64,000 nucleotides of DNA from Drosophila miranda. Taxonomy: Eukaryota > Arthropoda > Insecta > Diptera > Drosophilidae. Where the stretch lies: positions 11,328,001-11,392,000 of the forward strand of contig NC_046676.1 in the NCBI RefSeq assembly GCF_003369915.1. Reading direction: 5' to 3'. The notes below the pieces were generated by a model, which was not told the DNA's origin, ran no database searches, and worked only from the letters and a program-made list of their open reading frames with translations. A program made the translations under genes and the position numbers. Shown piece after piece: positions 37,773 through 51,530 of this stretch; the first letter of the stretch is position 1; each line of letters starts with the position of its first letter.

Positions 37773-38852
37773 TCAGGTGGAATCCTCTGAGCTATCGCTA
37801 TAGGCGGCTAGAAGGGATAGACCCGCTGCCGGAGCTGGGGTCTTTGGAACTTCAGCTGCCTTTGGAATATCCGTTGCTGTAGTTGAGGTTGCTGTCGGCT
37901 TAGTCGTTGCTGCTGCCTTGGGCTTGACCAGCACCAAGGGGATTTTACGTTTAACCAAAGGCTGAGCGGTCAAAACTTTGCTTTTGGATGCGGCCGCAGG
38001 AAGAGGGCAAATGGGTTTGGCTAATTTAGCCGGCGGGGGGGCTGGCAAGGGGTCCACAGCCTCCTCTTTGACCTCTTCAATGATTTCTTCGGCTACTATT
38101 CGAGTGCCACCCTCGGGCTTGCTTTTAAAGTTTACAGATCTGAAACGGAACAGAAAAATATACAGTCTCAATTGGCAAGTTTAAGTGGAGCACTCACTTG
38201 ATAAGCTCCTCATCCTCTCGCTCCTCGCGCTCCAAGCGTTCTCTCTCCGTTTCCCCCGTATTATATTGCTGCAGCATTGTTGTGTAGTCTACGGCCTGCT
38301 GTCGTCGGTTCAGGTCGCGCAGCTCCTCGAGACTCTCCAGCATTTCAATTTCATTGCGCGATTGCTCGGTGCGATTCTCGAGCATTTTCATGGGATTATT
38401 CGCCTCCTCCTCGCGTTCCTCTTGCAGCTCGCGACGGGCCTGCTCTTCGGCCAGCTTTAGGGCCATGAAATTCCGCGTGGCTCCCGCCTCGATCTCGTAG
38501 TCGGTGTTCTGCGGATCTGTTTTGAATGAGATCTCCTGCAGACATCGGGTGCACTTGATGTAGAACCTGTAGATGCGTATGCCCAGGTACGTCTCGTGCT
38601 CCACATCCTCCTTGCGCGCATTGAACTTCTTTCCCTTGTAGATGTACTCGCCGCAGGTCACGCATCGCATATTGAACGGGGCCATTAGTCGAACGGTGTA
38701 TTGACGGTTTTTGGCCAATTTCATCCGCGGAATCTTCGACGGATCGAAGTCCGGGGGATAGTATTTCTGCAATGCATTGGTATTAGTCGTCGGCTTAACA
38801 CAGTACCGTAAATTTATTTTAGACTTACATTAAGAACCTTTCGCTCAGACAT
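37773..38852 (-). CDS. Yju2: YJU2/CCDC94 family pre-mRNA splicing factor
   Basis: Three exons (38852-38829, 38766-38198, 38139-37773) join in phase to give 319 aa. The N-terminus, [22 protein letters not shown], is diagnostic of YJU2. A zinc-binding module follows, with [19 protein letters not shown] and the second Cys pair CTRCLQEI. Next come a long charged coiled coil (about residues 120-195) and a Pro/Ala/Lys-rich disordered tail that ends [11 protein letters not shown]2 joins the catalytic spliceosome and promotes the first transesterification (branching) step. The very short first exon (8 codons) is supported by exact consensus splice sites and by the conserved N-terminus. Confidence 0.93.
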
Positions 38853-39204
38853 TTTGTGAAAGTTAAACGACGCTGTAAATAAAAATGTTTAATTCCTTTT
38901 TATATTTCTGACTTTAATCAGCTGTTTTAGTCAGGACAGTGCTGCAAAACGTCCATATGAAACAACAAAATGATAGTATAGTTGTCTCGCTCTACTCTTG
39001 CCGGCCGCAAACAGTTAAATATTTAAAACTCAAATAAATACGGGAACGTGATCCAATCAATTTGTAACATTGTACATTTTTATTTATTATCATTTTATAT
39101 AAAGTGTGTGTTTGCTTTAGACGCATTTCTTTGGCTATTAGTGCTGCTAAGTTATACTCGTTTAATACAATACAATAAATACACAAATGACGATCACTTT
39201 CAGG
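38853..39204. other. YJU2 promoter region and Ptp52F 3' UTR
   Basis: Both flanking genes are on the minus strand. TTTATT at 39079-39088 gives overlapping AATAAA signals for Ptp52F. A GACAGTGCTGC block near 38936 lies in the YJU2 upstream region. Nothing else is seen. Confidence 0.4.
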
Positions 39205-42200
39205 TCACATATTGCTGCTGCTGCTCATGTCGTCTTTCCCAAAGGGCTGACTGTTCCTCTGCAGGCCAGAGAATCGAGCCGGTAGCTGCAAGGTGGATAC
39301 ACCGTTCTCTGGATCGGCGCTCGGAGCTGAGGCAACTACATTCCCGGCAGAAACTTCGGGGAAGCTCACCTTTTTGGTCGCCGTTGCCGACTTCGGACGG
39401 CCTTCGAGCTTGTGTGCCCGCGGAATCTTGTGCTTCACCAGCTCATAGGTGCAGGCATAAAGGAATGTGTACTGCTGCTGCGTCTGCACCATTTTCATGC
39501 GCTGAAACGGATTGGCATGGAGAAAAACGCTCTCGGATCACATCAGATGAAATAGACGACCTACCTGGAAACGCAGCTTCTTGACCGTTTCAAATATGTT
39601 GATTTTCGACTCGCTCTTCAAGCGCTGCATAATCAAGTCGAGACCAATGAAGGTCCCGGTCCTGCCCACGCCCGCACTGCAATGAACGACGATGGGTGAA
39701 TAGCTGGGACGTCGCTCCGACTTGACCTTCTTTACGAAGGCAATCAGGTGCATGGGATCCTCGGGACAGCCGTGATCGGGCCACTTCTTAAAGTATAAGT
39801 GCACGACCTTCTCCTTCAGACCGTACTTATCGTGCACCACCGTTAGCTCGGTCCGATCGTAGAGCTCAAAGTTCTCCTTGCACTTGACGGTCACCGTCAG
39901 TCCGCGCATGTTGTACGGGAAGTATTCGTGGCATTTTATCTGTTTTTGGATTCGATTTATGTTTCAATTCGATTTGAATACGATTTAGATTGGAGCTTAC
40001 CGTATTGCCTTCTCGGAACTGGGTCACCTGGACAATGATTCGAACGTTGTACTGGAGAATCATGCGCCAAAAGTCCATGAGGCTCTCCGGCTTCGGTCCC
40101 TGGGTGGCAATGTACTCCTTCTTGCGGGTGTGTCCCTATGAAATTGTGGGTTAGGTGACAGAAAATACTAGGGCACAAAACCAAGCACTTACATCTATGA
40201 AGGAGGCATTGATATAGTCCGATCCCTCCGCATCTATGTCCAGGATAACGCGATTCTTGTCATCTGTTAATAGAAATCAAATTCGGTTTTAAGAGGCTTT
40301 AAGCTTTAAGCCCAAAGGGGATAGCTCACATGGATATATGTCCGCATAGCGATTCTTGTGGCAGCCCAGCTCGGAGGCCGAGTAGCTCAGCTCCAGGGCC
40401 ACTACGGTTATCTCCTTGAATTCTCGGGCCAACTTCTCCGGCTTGGCCACCTCTGCGTAGAAAATGGCAAAGTTCTTCCCGATCACGTTGCCAAAAGGAT
40501 CCTCAATGCCCTGACCAGAGTCACGATGCCTGTGGGGAAAAAACGAATCAGCTTTTGGTTGTGGTGCATCAGGCAGGCACCTACCAGGCTAGACGCTTGC
40601 GCACCCAGAGCACTGCGAGTCCCAGCACAAAGGCCAGAAGCAGACAGGAGCAGACGCTGATCAGGATCAGTGTCACCTTGATGGCCGCATCCGTCTTGAA
40701 CTCCAGCAGGGCCGCGTCGCGATATCCCGACTTGGTGAACAGACGCACCACCATGTGGTACTGCGTGTCTGCCAGGAGCGGACCATTGCAGTACCGCTTG
40801 CCATTCGGACACTTGTCCTCGCCGATGGTGAAGATGATTTCGTCGTCGGAGCCACTTTCTCTGCTGCCTGCGGTCGGGTTCCAGCGTTCTTCCGTCGTCT
40901 GATACTGAAAGACGCAGTCCACAGAGCCGTCTGCGCCTGCCGTCTCATAGGACTGCACATCTGGCCACGACGAGGCTGCATTGACCAAGGCGGAGCCCAG
41001 CGTCGGCGTTCCGGCACATTTCTTCTGCGAGAGCAGCAAGGCGATGTAGGTGATGTTGCCCGATTCGGAGCTCTGGATATCCGCCGGCAGTCGAACGATG
41101 GCCGATCTCGTTGGGTGACTTGTCTCGTTGGCGCTGACGCGCATTTGACCCACAACTTCGCTGCCCAGGCGGGAGGGAACTGGGGAGATAATTGAAGAGC
41201 CGTTTGAGCGATCAGAGAGAAAGAGGAGAAGACTGTCGATACTTACGGCCCGCTGGAGACTGCCAACCTGACACCACGCTGTCGCTGAGGGTGTCCACAT
41301 CCTTGTTTTTCACGGTCACACTCACTGTGTAGTCGGTCTCCGGCCTCATTTCCGTCTCCGTGTAGGACATCCGTCCCTTGCGATCTGCCATTTCCGGCAC
41401 CATGATGCGCCTGAACTCGACTTTCTCGTGTGCGGTCCTTTCTCCAATAAAGTCAAGGACGAACGACTCGATCTCTCCGTTGGACTTGCAGGGCCACCTC
41501 CAGGTGACGGTCGCATTGGCGCTGTAGGTGTCTGTGCCGTCCAGCGTCGGACCCATGGAAATAACGTCCAGTTGGGTGACCTTTTCAGAGACTGCCAAGA
41601 AAGTGTGCTGTCATTAGATGCCCGCGTGGGTGGAAGGAGGCCGGGCTAACTCACCCGTGGGCAGAGTGATGCCAATAATCGGCGAGGTATACTCTCCCAT
41701 GCCGAAATCGTTCTGGGCAGCAACCTGCATCATGTACCGAATGCCCGGCGACAGTTCAGTGAAGTTGACGGTCAGATCGCCCTTGGTCTCCGACTTGGGG
41801 TTCTCGCTGACCTCCGGGCAGTCCTCGGGCACAAAGTAGTCGGGCTCATGTCGCATCAGATAGGCCTGGTAGTACTTGATGGGGCCGTTCAGATAGGTGG
41901 GCGGATTCCAGGTGAACAGCAGGCTCTGCACGCTGCTCTGGGAGAAGTTCACGCTCTCTGGCTGCTCGGGAACTGCAAGCGAATGGATTTACTTAGCAAG
42001 AGATCGAGAGAAAGTGATTCATCTGCATCGCTTACAGTAGTTCTGCGTGTGGGTGTTCTCCAGGGTACGCTTGAGTTTCGAGGATCCTGCCACATTGTAC
42101 AGAATCACATCGCAAAAGTAGGCGGTGTTCGGCGACAGTGGGCTGATCTTGGCCTGGAATCCTGGTGGCAAAGCCAGGGAATGAGAAGATGAAATCGGGA

Positions 42201-44511
42201 TCTGGGTGCTGCGCCGTATTCAGGCACCTACCTGTCTTTGTGTACCCCTCCACGTACCGCTCCCCATATGTGTAGCGCACCTTGGCCGTGGTGCTGCAGT
42301 TGAAGAAAGCGAAGATGGTCTGGCAGGTGTTGTTGTAGTCCTGATTGTTGGCAATTAATGTCAGGCTGTGCGAGGCGGCTCCGTTGGTCCCCATCTGCAG
42401 GGTTATCTGTGCGGATTCAAAGGGATCAAACACAGTCAGAGTCGGCAGTTAGACCTCTATAGATCTCTCACCTTGTCAGAGTTCACTACGGCAGCCGTTG
42501 TCTCCACCACCTCCTGTCGCAGATCCCCGTCCAGATTCTCCCGGGTATAGGGTATGACCTGTATGGTGTACATCTGGCAGGCCAGCAGGCCATCGTTGAA
42601 GGTCATGGACGTGTTCTTGGTGGTCGCACTGAGCACCTCTTTGTTGTCCTCCATCCAGCCGGAGAGGCGGTACCCGTCGATGCACAAGTTCGCATATGCG
42701 GGCGTCAGCCAGCTTATCTCCAGAGAGTACGAGCCGGGCAGGACGACGGGTTCCAGGATCTGCGAGGGCCCTAACCGAAAAAGGTTAATCGACAGGTCTT
42801 CGCTATCGCAATCATCGACTTACGATCTTCGCTGACGGTGGCCTCCGACTGATACGTGGCACCGGAGCTTCCATTCAGCATCACCGGCACAATTTCCACT
42901 ATATAGACGCCACACGGATCGAGGTTATCGAAGACCGCCACCATTTCCACAGTCACCACCTCAAGTGTCTCGTTGAGTCGTTGTGTGGGTCCCGTCAGCT
43001 GCACGCTATAGTTGGCCACACACTTGGGATGATTCTGGGGCTCGGACCACATCCATCGAAGTTCTGTCAAGTTATTGCTGTGAACGGGGTCGGAGACAGC
43101 GCTGGCCGCTAGAGAAGAATGATCAGGAGCTGGGGTGGGTGATTCCTTGGCGCCAACTTACTCTTTTCGGCGGATGTAAACTGCTGGGATGCCTTGGATG
43201 TTTCGTTCTGATTGATGTATATCTCGAAGGTATGCGGCTCGCATCCTTGCAGATCGGTGAGCTGATACTCTCTCAGCTTGGAATTATCGGAATTGTCACT
43301 CCACTCGCACTCAACTGGGGATAGCCCAAGGGAATGCCCGATAAGAATTTGTAGGTGTAAGTACTCTGTGTCCAATACCCCAACAAACAATTACCTCTGT
43401 TCCCGTTTTCGGGTGGTTCTGCTGGTTCCACTGGTTCTGCTGGTTCGCTTGTCTCCATGTCATAATCCGTATCGAATGTGGTCATGGTGCTTGGCAGATC
43501 CGTGGTCGTCTCCTCCGGCTGCTGGTCGTTCTCCTGCTCGCAGTCGTCTCGCTTCCACTTGAAAGTGTAGTTGGCGATGCAGTGCTTTTCCGTGGGATCC
43601 AACCATTTGATGACCGTTATGCCGTTGGCCAAGTTAGTGATGTTCAGTGAGAGGTCGCCTGGCTCCGAGTAGAGGGTCTCCACCTCGGTCGAGCTTGTGT
43701 CCACCACGACACTAGCATTGTTGCGCGTCGTCAAGGTGATGGTGTGGGCCAGGCAGGCATAGACGTCCTTGAAGGTGTAGGTGCTCTTCTCGCTCAGCTG
43801 CTGCGTCGTGTAGGAGTACTCGGACGCCTTGGCCGTGATCTCGAAGGCCTCGACACAGGCGCGGTCGTTCGTCTGCCAGGTGACTTTGATGGTGTTGGCG
43901 GTGGGCTGCACGTTTGTCACTTCCGTCCTGGGTTCTAAAATTGAGGCAATGCAGGAGGGCATGAGGATCAGGACATGTCTGAAGCCATCGGGCTGGTCTC
44001 TCTCACGTTTGTACTCGGTGTAGGCGTAGATCGTCTGGTCAGGGGTCGGCGGGTTGTTGTCGATGGGCCGCAGCGCGACCACACACGTGTAGAAGGTGCA
44101 TGGATCGAGACTCTCGCTGCAAGGGAAAACATGCCAGTATCGGCTTGAGGACCGACTCTCCCTCTGCTCGATCTCTGCTTACCACACATTGGCCTCGTTC
44201 GCCTTGGTCTCCTTCCCGCTTCCGTTGCGGCAAGTGATGCCCTCGATGGTATAGTCTGTGTCACCAACGGCGATGCTGAAGCTGAGTGTGTAAGCCGTCG
44301 AGACAATATTGATTTCCACCTCTGGAACGAGCCACAGCGGAATGTTAGATACTGTTAGGATACTGCAGCATACCGAACACTCACTGTCGGCCAACTCCTG
44401 ATCGTCGAAGGAGGTACTCGGCTGATCAGTCTGCGCCTGGGTCCATGCTAACAGCAGCAGAAGGATGAGTCCGTATATCGTGAGTGCTGGCTTCCATTGA
44501 TAGCTAGCCAT
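39205..44511 (-). CDS. Ptp52F: Receptor protein tyrosine phosphatase with fibronectin III repeats
   Basis: Seventeen exons in phase give about 1429 aa. Exon starts and ends: 44511-44385, 44321-44183, 44116-44007, 43934-43395, 43314-43162, 43108-42824, 42770-42472, 42406-42232, 42161-42036, 41972-41655, 41591-41247, 41179-40585, 40529-40330, 40263-40193, 40135-40001, 39939-39565, 39501-39205. A signal peptide (LTIYGLILLLLLAWTQA) precedes a long ectodomain of diverged FNIII repeats. A transmembrane helix follows (VTLILISVCSCLLLAFVLGLAVLWV), then a single PTP domain. Catalytic features are KNRY, the WPD loop (KKWPDHGCPEDP), the P-loop HCSAGVGRTGTF and the Q-motif QTQQQYTF. The fly protein guides motor axons. 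The intron 3 and intron 4 borders rest on phase and minimum intron length. Confidence 0.94.
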
Positions 44512-47027
44512 CTTAGGGCCACATTGTATCGGTTGCGGATGCTGGGTTGGGTGGTTATTAATTATAAATTATTAAATATAACATTTTTATTTTGCATGTT
44601 GGCAGTTCAGTCGACGAGGAGTACGTACAACCGGTTAGCCCGGGGATTTCCGTAAATCATTAACCTCACCCCAACTGCAAATAATTTGACTTCCACGCAA
44701 ACATTTGTGTGCGTACGAGTATGTGTGCATTCTGTTATTTATAATAACAAATAATGAAGGGTTCAATGTACATGTATGTATGTGCAGTTGGTGGGGAGGC
44801 AGGCGGAGGAAAGGTGTGATTTATCAAAGATTTTTGGACGCTGAACCTTGTTAGTTCCGGATCATCGCCTGCAGGTTTCTGACCAGCGCAACAATGCAAC
44901 GAAGTGAGAAAATGTAAACAAAGAACGAGGTCAAAGTCGAGATATCCAAGAAAGCTAATCAATGAAGGGCGGGGGAAGGAGGCGCTTATATTTCGAAAGA
45001 GCGAATAATACAAAAGATTGGGAGCTCGAAACGCGACCGATGTCGGGTGCAGAATGGGAATGGCTGGATTGTGAAAGAATGTATTATCAAGGCACTTGAG
45101 ATGAGCGGCAAGTGGCGAGCAGATACATCCCAGATAGTGATCTACCTCTGCTTGTACACCCAATAAATAGAATGTATGTGCATACTGTTGATCGGACTTA
45201 AAAATAAATGACTCGATCGAAAATGGATTCAAATAAATGCGATTAACGAGGGCCTTCGGCTCTGCCGTATTCTTATCACGCCTCCCCCAGGTTCATTTTA
45301 TGGCAACTAGATATACGGACACATATATGTATATCATCATTGCTGCTGTCGACTTTTAATCAAACAGAAACTGCAAAAACGGCAGCACTAATTACTAATT
45401 TTCGTTGTCACATCGACTCGACGGTGGCAGCGGAAGATACGTTTATAAGGCAAATGAATTACATTTCTCGATACTTATTAATGGCACTCCGACATATTCG
45501 TTATCTCCGTTCGAGGAACTAGGTCCGCGGGTCGGGCCAGAGACAATTGTTTCAGTATTTGCGCTGAGTCGTTGGGAATTTAAACAAATCAATGCGCACA
45601 GGGCTGACAGGCTGACACTCCACTCCATTCCCAAAAACCCCAAATAAGCCAATAATAACCATTTAGCGCTTACAGGCTGACGAATACAGCGAACAAGCTG
45701 CTGAGCTGCTATCGACAGAATATAATCAGAGTCGTCTGATAACGCCTTCTACGCTCGACGCTCGTATGGCCGTAAAAGCGAATAATGGGTGAGCAATAAA
45801 TTCTCTTCAAATGTTTCGATGTATGTTTAAATACAAGCCCATAAAGCCCAGACCCAGACTGCAGCTAATTGGATTGGTAAGGACTTCTGCTGGAAGCTTC
45901 TGTTGGATTTGGCATTGTCAATGGCTAGGTTTGACTACCGCCATGATCGCCTCTGATGTCATGTATCTGCTATCACGGGCGTTTAATAGGAGCAAATAGA
46001 ATCAGCTGCTGATTAGATCGATCGAATGATAAGGCTGCTAGAGTGCCATAATTTGGCAAATGATTTACATATTTCGGCAATTTGCACAATGAGTTCTGGC
46101 GTAAGGCTGTTATTGGGTATGCCTCGACCGATCGCTGCACTCACTGGCAAAAGTTATTGTAGTTTATTTTGGTGTTTCGTTGTTGATTGGTTGCACGAGC
46201 GCGGCACGGGTATTTTGGCACTTTGACAATCGAAAGTGTCGCCGAGAAGTAATTATAACCGTTTCCGTTGAGCGTTTGTCCAAAACTGAGCGTGAAGGGG
46301 CATAAGTAACCGCCTCTGGATTGGTGTGTGTGTGTGTGCTGATAAGAACAAGTTTACTCCCATCGTGTCTGTGTCTGTGTGTGGGGGTAAGATAACACAA
46401 TTGCACTTTTGTTGCAAAAATACTATTGAATATATGTATAGTGCAGTGCAGTAAAGTGCGCTATAAAGTTAAAACAGAAAGTTTCGTTGAATGTGTACCT
46501 AAAATTACCCTAAAGTCGGAATTGCAGAAGTATTGTAAAAATTTGAACTTCGATAACATTTTTTTATCGCAGTCGATAACCGCATATGGTTGCTTCTTCG
46601 ACGAGTCGCGTGGAAATGTGACCGTATTCCCGCCATCTGTTTTGAATTAAAACTTTTGATATTACACAAGATAGGACTTAACTTTCGACTTTACCCATGC
46701 GGCCTAATCAAAACCTTAAGCATTGTATAACAATTTTTTAACTACAAATGTATGCATTAACTCACTCACATGCCTACATATTGTATAATTTAGAATAAGA
46801 TACATAGATACAACTTTGCTAAAAGTTGCTATACAAAAGTAACAGATATAGCAACCAAATAAGTAGCTCCAAAAAACATTTCACTTGACACAAGCACAAC
46901 AAACACAACAAACACAACGCCTACACAAGACTAACCGCACTTCACTGACCCACGCATTTAGAAGACATCCTGGGTTAAGTGTTTCAGCTCTCGATTGTCC
47001 TGTGTAAGGATTCGTTTTAGTTGAAAG
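44512..47027. other. Intergenic region between Ptp52F and the prominin gene
   Basis: Only short, non-conserved-looking frames occur. A GT-rich tract lies near 46326-46340. The divergent promoters of the two flanking genes must lie here, but no clear motif set was found. Confidence 0.4.
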
Positions 47028-50000
47028 ATGGATTCAAGCGACGAAAGCGGATGCCGATGTGTTGGGGGAAACAGCATCGAGATCGGAGTGGCGCTGGAAC
47101 TTCCACGCGAAAGAAAATCCGGAGGAAGTGGACGAAAGCGTCACTTCGATCCCCTAGCTGTTCGAGGCATCCATGCGGTGGTACTGATCCTTGTATTACT
47201 TTCACTTACTATGCCAAATTTTGCCCAGGATCCTGGTGCAGAAACAGGAACGACTGTGGGGAATGGTACTGGAACTAATAATACTGCTAATGTCGTTTGG
47301 CGTGAGGGATACCCGGGCGACGGTACAACTCACGAGCAACTTGGACAGAACCACTGGCCTTCCGCCGAGTACAGCCCATACCGTGGTTCCGGCAGCTATT
47401 CCCGGGAGCTAGGGGCGCCACAAAAAGCTCTGAGTGCCATTAATACAATAACGCACTTCATCTTGCGGTCGTTTTTATCCGACCTGCCTCCGGGTAAGTA
47501 AAACTAGACCAACCGTCCGTTGAATCAATTTGAATTCCCTCCCGCCCTACTGCAGGCTATGTTACGTCGACGGATAACAACAAGTTGGCTCTCGGCCCCA
47601 AGGTGTGGAAGAACGATTGGGCTGCTCTGTTGGCTCAGTACTGGTTTCTGGTAGTTGTCGTGATATTCCTCCTCGTCTGTATCATTATCATTCCGTTTAT
47701 TGGGTAAGCGAAGCCTCAACAAAGTCGACCCACAAGGTAATGCTGAAGCTTTCTTTCACCCTTTTGATGACATAGTGTCTGCTATTGCTGCTTTTGCTGC
47801 TGCTTACGTTGCAAGCAACATAAGACATCCGAGAACTTCCGGAGGCGCCGACTTTACGGAGTTTGCCTTGGCCTGCTCGTCGTTAGCCTTATGTGAGTCT
47901 GGGTCGAGGACGAGTTAGCCTAAATGGCAGAAAAAATAATTTGCCCCCGACTACGATTGCCCGCAGGTTTTGTCTTTTGATAATGTTTTTTGCGAACAAG
48001 TTCCTGGATCGTGGACTAGCGGACAGCAATAAGACAATGAAACGTGCTAGTCAGGACCATTGCACCTTTTTAACAAAAGTGGCTGATCACATCTACCATT
48101 TGATGGTGTACAATTACCAGGAGCTGGAGGCCCACCTCGATGAACAACTAAGTTGTGAGTTCGACTCGGAAACGATATACCTTCCATCTTCCACCCTCCA
48201 TCTGTCTCCATAGCCGCAAGTAATCACATATTCCTGGACGTGGGAGATACTTCCGAGAGCAATGCGCTGATTGAAATGGAGCGCATCTTGGTCAACATGC
48301 CGAGAGCACTTATGATAATGTCACAAGTTGATGACTTAGAGAAGAATATCCGTTTGCTTGGGTCCCAGCTTAGAGATGGTAACTACTAGCGCCTGAGAAT
48401 TTCTCTCATCGGATATCGGATGGATAGTCTGCGATAAAGCTCTGCCCTAACCTTTTCGCCTTTTCAGGTTTGCGGGGCCAGAAACGAGATCTCAGCTACG
48501 CTGCTTATGCTTTGTGCCATTTGCCAAAATGCTATAAGTTCAACCATGACATGGGTATAACGACTTACGATGTTTCAAAGTGCCTGCACTTCGACCTGGT
48601 ACTATCTTTTCCCTACACAGTACCCACAGAGCTGAACACTTAATTATAATCAGTGCAATTTCTAGATTCCTAATTCTACAGTCTTTGTCGAAGGGATAAA
48701 GAATATTATTATGGACAAAACTTATCTAATCCCTTTAAGCGGGCTGGCCCGCCTCAAACGTATAAAAGACTTGATCGTGAAACAAATGGCACTCGCTTTT
48801 CCGCCAGTATTTAAAAGCCTCGCTGGCGCAAGGTTAATGCTTCTGGATGAAGCTACGGGAATCCGCGATTTGATCGATTCAATTATCAACGATATTCACC
48901 TGAACACACTGAGAACCTCAAGGATGTTCGACGACATCCACGATAAGTTTGGCGCAGATCGCAGGGCTATCAACATCGTCATTTGCATATTAATCTTTAT
49001 AGTAAGTCGATTGAATTTATGCATATTTTATTCAAATTTTATGCATATTTTTATACCCGGTACTCGAACAGTTTCGGGTTTTATTAGAAAGAAGCAAGCT
49101 TTTCCGACCCCATCAAGTACCCCTCAATAGCCGAGTCGATAAAGGTCTACATAGGTCTGTCCGTCCGTCTTGTTTGACGCCTAGTGCTTAGAGACTACAT
49201 ATAAGAACTAGAAAAAACAAATTTTGTATCCAGACCCCTGTTATATAACACTGTTATAATTTTATTTCAAAATTTCACCCCATTTTTGAACATACGAGAA
49301 AACCAAAATCGCAGAAACATAAAAAATGACCATATTTAGCAGATTGCGCTAACTTTAAAATATATGTATATAGATATAAAACAGAAATGTTAAGAAAGAA
49401 TAATACATACATAACATTTTTCCCGGCGGTAGATTATAGTAATCCTAATTTCGGCACTGGTATGCGGCTGCTTAGGGCCTAGCCGGACAAAGCCAGGACC
49501 CTCTGGAGTATTCTCAAAGGGCATGGCTGCCTCATGCTTACTTCTGTAAGTAATCTCTAGTCTTTGGCATACCGAGGAATTTGCTGCAACCGTCATTTGT
49601 GTCCATATTTCAGCGCCATCATCCTGATATTTTGTGTGTTCTCGTTCATCACGCTAGTTGGACTGTTTTACTTGATGATCGGTTTGATAACTTACACGAG
49701 CGCTTGTGCTCCATTAAAAGATGGGCAAAACATCTTCCGCCATCTTGACCCCGTGATCGATCTCAATCGCTACATGTCGGGGAGATCGGGAGAAACGGAA
49801 CCATCGCTGCAAGTGTCGGATGCAATCAGGGCATGCAATGCAAATCAGTCCATCTTTGAGCTGCTGAGAGCGAAAAATATTTACGATATAGACAACTTGT
49901 TAAATAAGGAAATATTCGTCGAAGATTTTGAAGATCCACCAGTGTTCACTGGGGACTTAACCACGCTGAAACTGATCCTGGAAGAAGATAAAGTACACCT

Positions 50001-50972
50001 CAATAAAATGCGTGCAGGCAATTTGTCCGAATACCACAGCATCTTATACAGCGAGCATCTTTGCACAAAATTTATCCATACGGATTACTCCATACTAACG
50101 ACCAAAACGAGAGAATTTGCTTATGAATTAAACACAAGATATCTTAAAGACTTTCCAGCCTGCCTTGCCTACTTCTTGGCTAGCTCAGATCTAGCTAAGT
50201 ACGACGAATATTTAGTGGTCCCATTGACGAATGCCGTGAACAAAGCATTGGAAAAATTAAATGAAATTGATAGCCTTATTCTATACGACAACAATAACTT
50301 TGGCAACTCCATTGGAGTACTGATGGACGCGGTGCAAAGATCCGAGGACTTTATTAGATATAAAGGCAGCAATTACATCAACAATCTGGCCCACAACCTT
50401 TCGATTTCAGTCAACCTTCAGCTTCAAGAATATATCGAAAGAGTTATCTCGGAAGTGAACAACAACGTTGGACATTGTCAGCCCCTCGCGTACATTTACA
50501 GTCAAAGCGCTTACTTAATTTGTGAACGCCTAGTGGATCCAATAGTGAGTACAGATTTCCCCTGAATGCACCACTCTATCAATACTGTGTTTATATTTTT
50601 GTATTTGAAGAACGCATTTGCTATGGCCACCCTTCTTTGCTGCATGTTTCTCCTGCCCGTATTGCCGGTAGCCCATCGTCTGATGTGCATGTACCTCAAA
50701 ATCTATCCCTCTCCGATTGTCACTCAACTAGCAGCAGCTGCAGCAGCAGCAGAAGCTGCAGAAGCAGCAAGGTAAGCATTTCACAGCAAAAATAGTTCAT
50801 ACTCAGCCCGATCCAGAGAACTAACTGTCTCTTTCCGACACCGTCCTTTACTTCCTCCAGATGTCCAGTATGCACAGGGCCGCCGGTCTGGCTAGGGCCG
50901 GCGACTAGTTGGCCACAAGATCATCGGGGCACGTCTGGGGTCCCAGCTTCAGAGGAGTTGAACACCAGTGAG
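47028..50972 (+). CDS. Prominin family five-transmembrane glycoprotein
   Basis: Ten exons join in phase to give about 935 aa: 47028-47493, 47556-47703, 47776-47892, 47967-48154, 48214-48378, 48468-48598, 48666-49001, 49561-50544, 50611-50771 and 50861-50972. Topology matches prominin/CD133: an N-terminal hydrophobic segment (AVVLILVLLSLTMPNFAQ), TM1 (FLVVVVIFLLVCIIIIPFIG), then the hallmark Cys-rich cytoplasmic turn (CYCCFCCCLRCK). TM2 spans exons 3-4, a large extracellular loop follows, TM3 ends exon 7, TM4 is in exon 8 after a short CC-containing turn, a second large loop follows, and TM5 is in exon 9. Prominins sit on membrane protrusions; fly prom acts in rhabdomeres. This may be prom or a paralogue, so no symbol is given. 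Exon 8 start (TCTCTAG acceptor) was chosen by phase. Confidence 0.85.
49045..49360. mobile_element. Truncated mini-me/DINE-1-like fragment in prominin intron 7
   Basis: TATACCCGGTACTCG opens the fragment. It continues with the reverse complement of the blocks in the 14.4-15.4 kb element: TTTCCGACCCCATCAAGTA, a short GTCC run and AAAACCAAAATCGCAGAAAC. It is shorter and lacks the second half. It accounts for most of this intron (559 bp, against about 60-90 bp for the gene's other introns). Confidence 0.65.
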
Positions 50973-51525
50973 GGATCCGTAGCGAACAGCAAACGTAAGA
51001 AAGAGTAGGTGAACGAAATGAGAGATCGGTTTAAATGAGTTTCATGTTGTGGTGTTTAAATATAAAATGTCTTTAAAGAATATTTTGTAAGTAGTGACTC
51101 AGACACTTGCTTCCAGACTACTGATGCCTCGTTTAAAAGATGTTCATTGGGCCGACCACTTTGCGAGGCAAGAGCCGCTTTATACAGCAAATACTGTTAA
51201 TTAAAAGTGCCATCTCGTGATATCCGGACTCATTTAAATTACGTATAAGCCAACATATTAATTCCAGAATAAGTCACTACAGTGATTCCTGAAATTGATT
51301 AAGTTTTAGGTTTCGTGTGTCAGCGGCTATCCGCGATATGTTTAAAATCCAAATGAATTGGTTTCAATGCAACCACTAAGTCGCGAAACCTTTTTTATTT
51401 GCACAAAAATTCAAAACACACCTTTTTTTCACACATCGTATACACTTAAGGTTTTTTAATCTTTAAAACCATTTTTTTAGACCAATACAATAAAAGGGAG
51501 TACTTAAAAGTACTCCAAACTCCAC
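50973..51525. other. Prominin 3' UTR and spacer up to the Transib element
   Basis: AT-rich, with no ORF of interest. A perfect 20-bp palindrome centred on ACTTAAAAGT lies at about 51497-51516, close to the transposon insertion site. Confidence 0.35.
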
Positions 51526-51530
51526 CAATG
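51526..51530. other. Target site duplication, left copy (CAATG)
   Basis: The five bases CAATG directly precede the left terminal repeat and recur at 54170-54174 directly after the right one. Confidence 0.85.

Noticed and set aside
43273-44082. Reading Ptp52F exons 3-4 as one continuous exon
   Set aside because: The frame is open through, but a consensus donor (44007/44006) and acceptor (before 43934) remove a hydrophobic insert (LILMPSCIASIL) that does not fit an FNIII repeat. The intron model is preferred, though not proven.
46426-46650. A 74-codon ORF upstream of the prominin gene
   Set aside because: It opens with TTG and has no domain or splice context. Kept only as intergenic.
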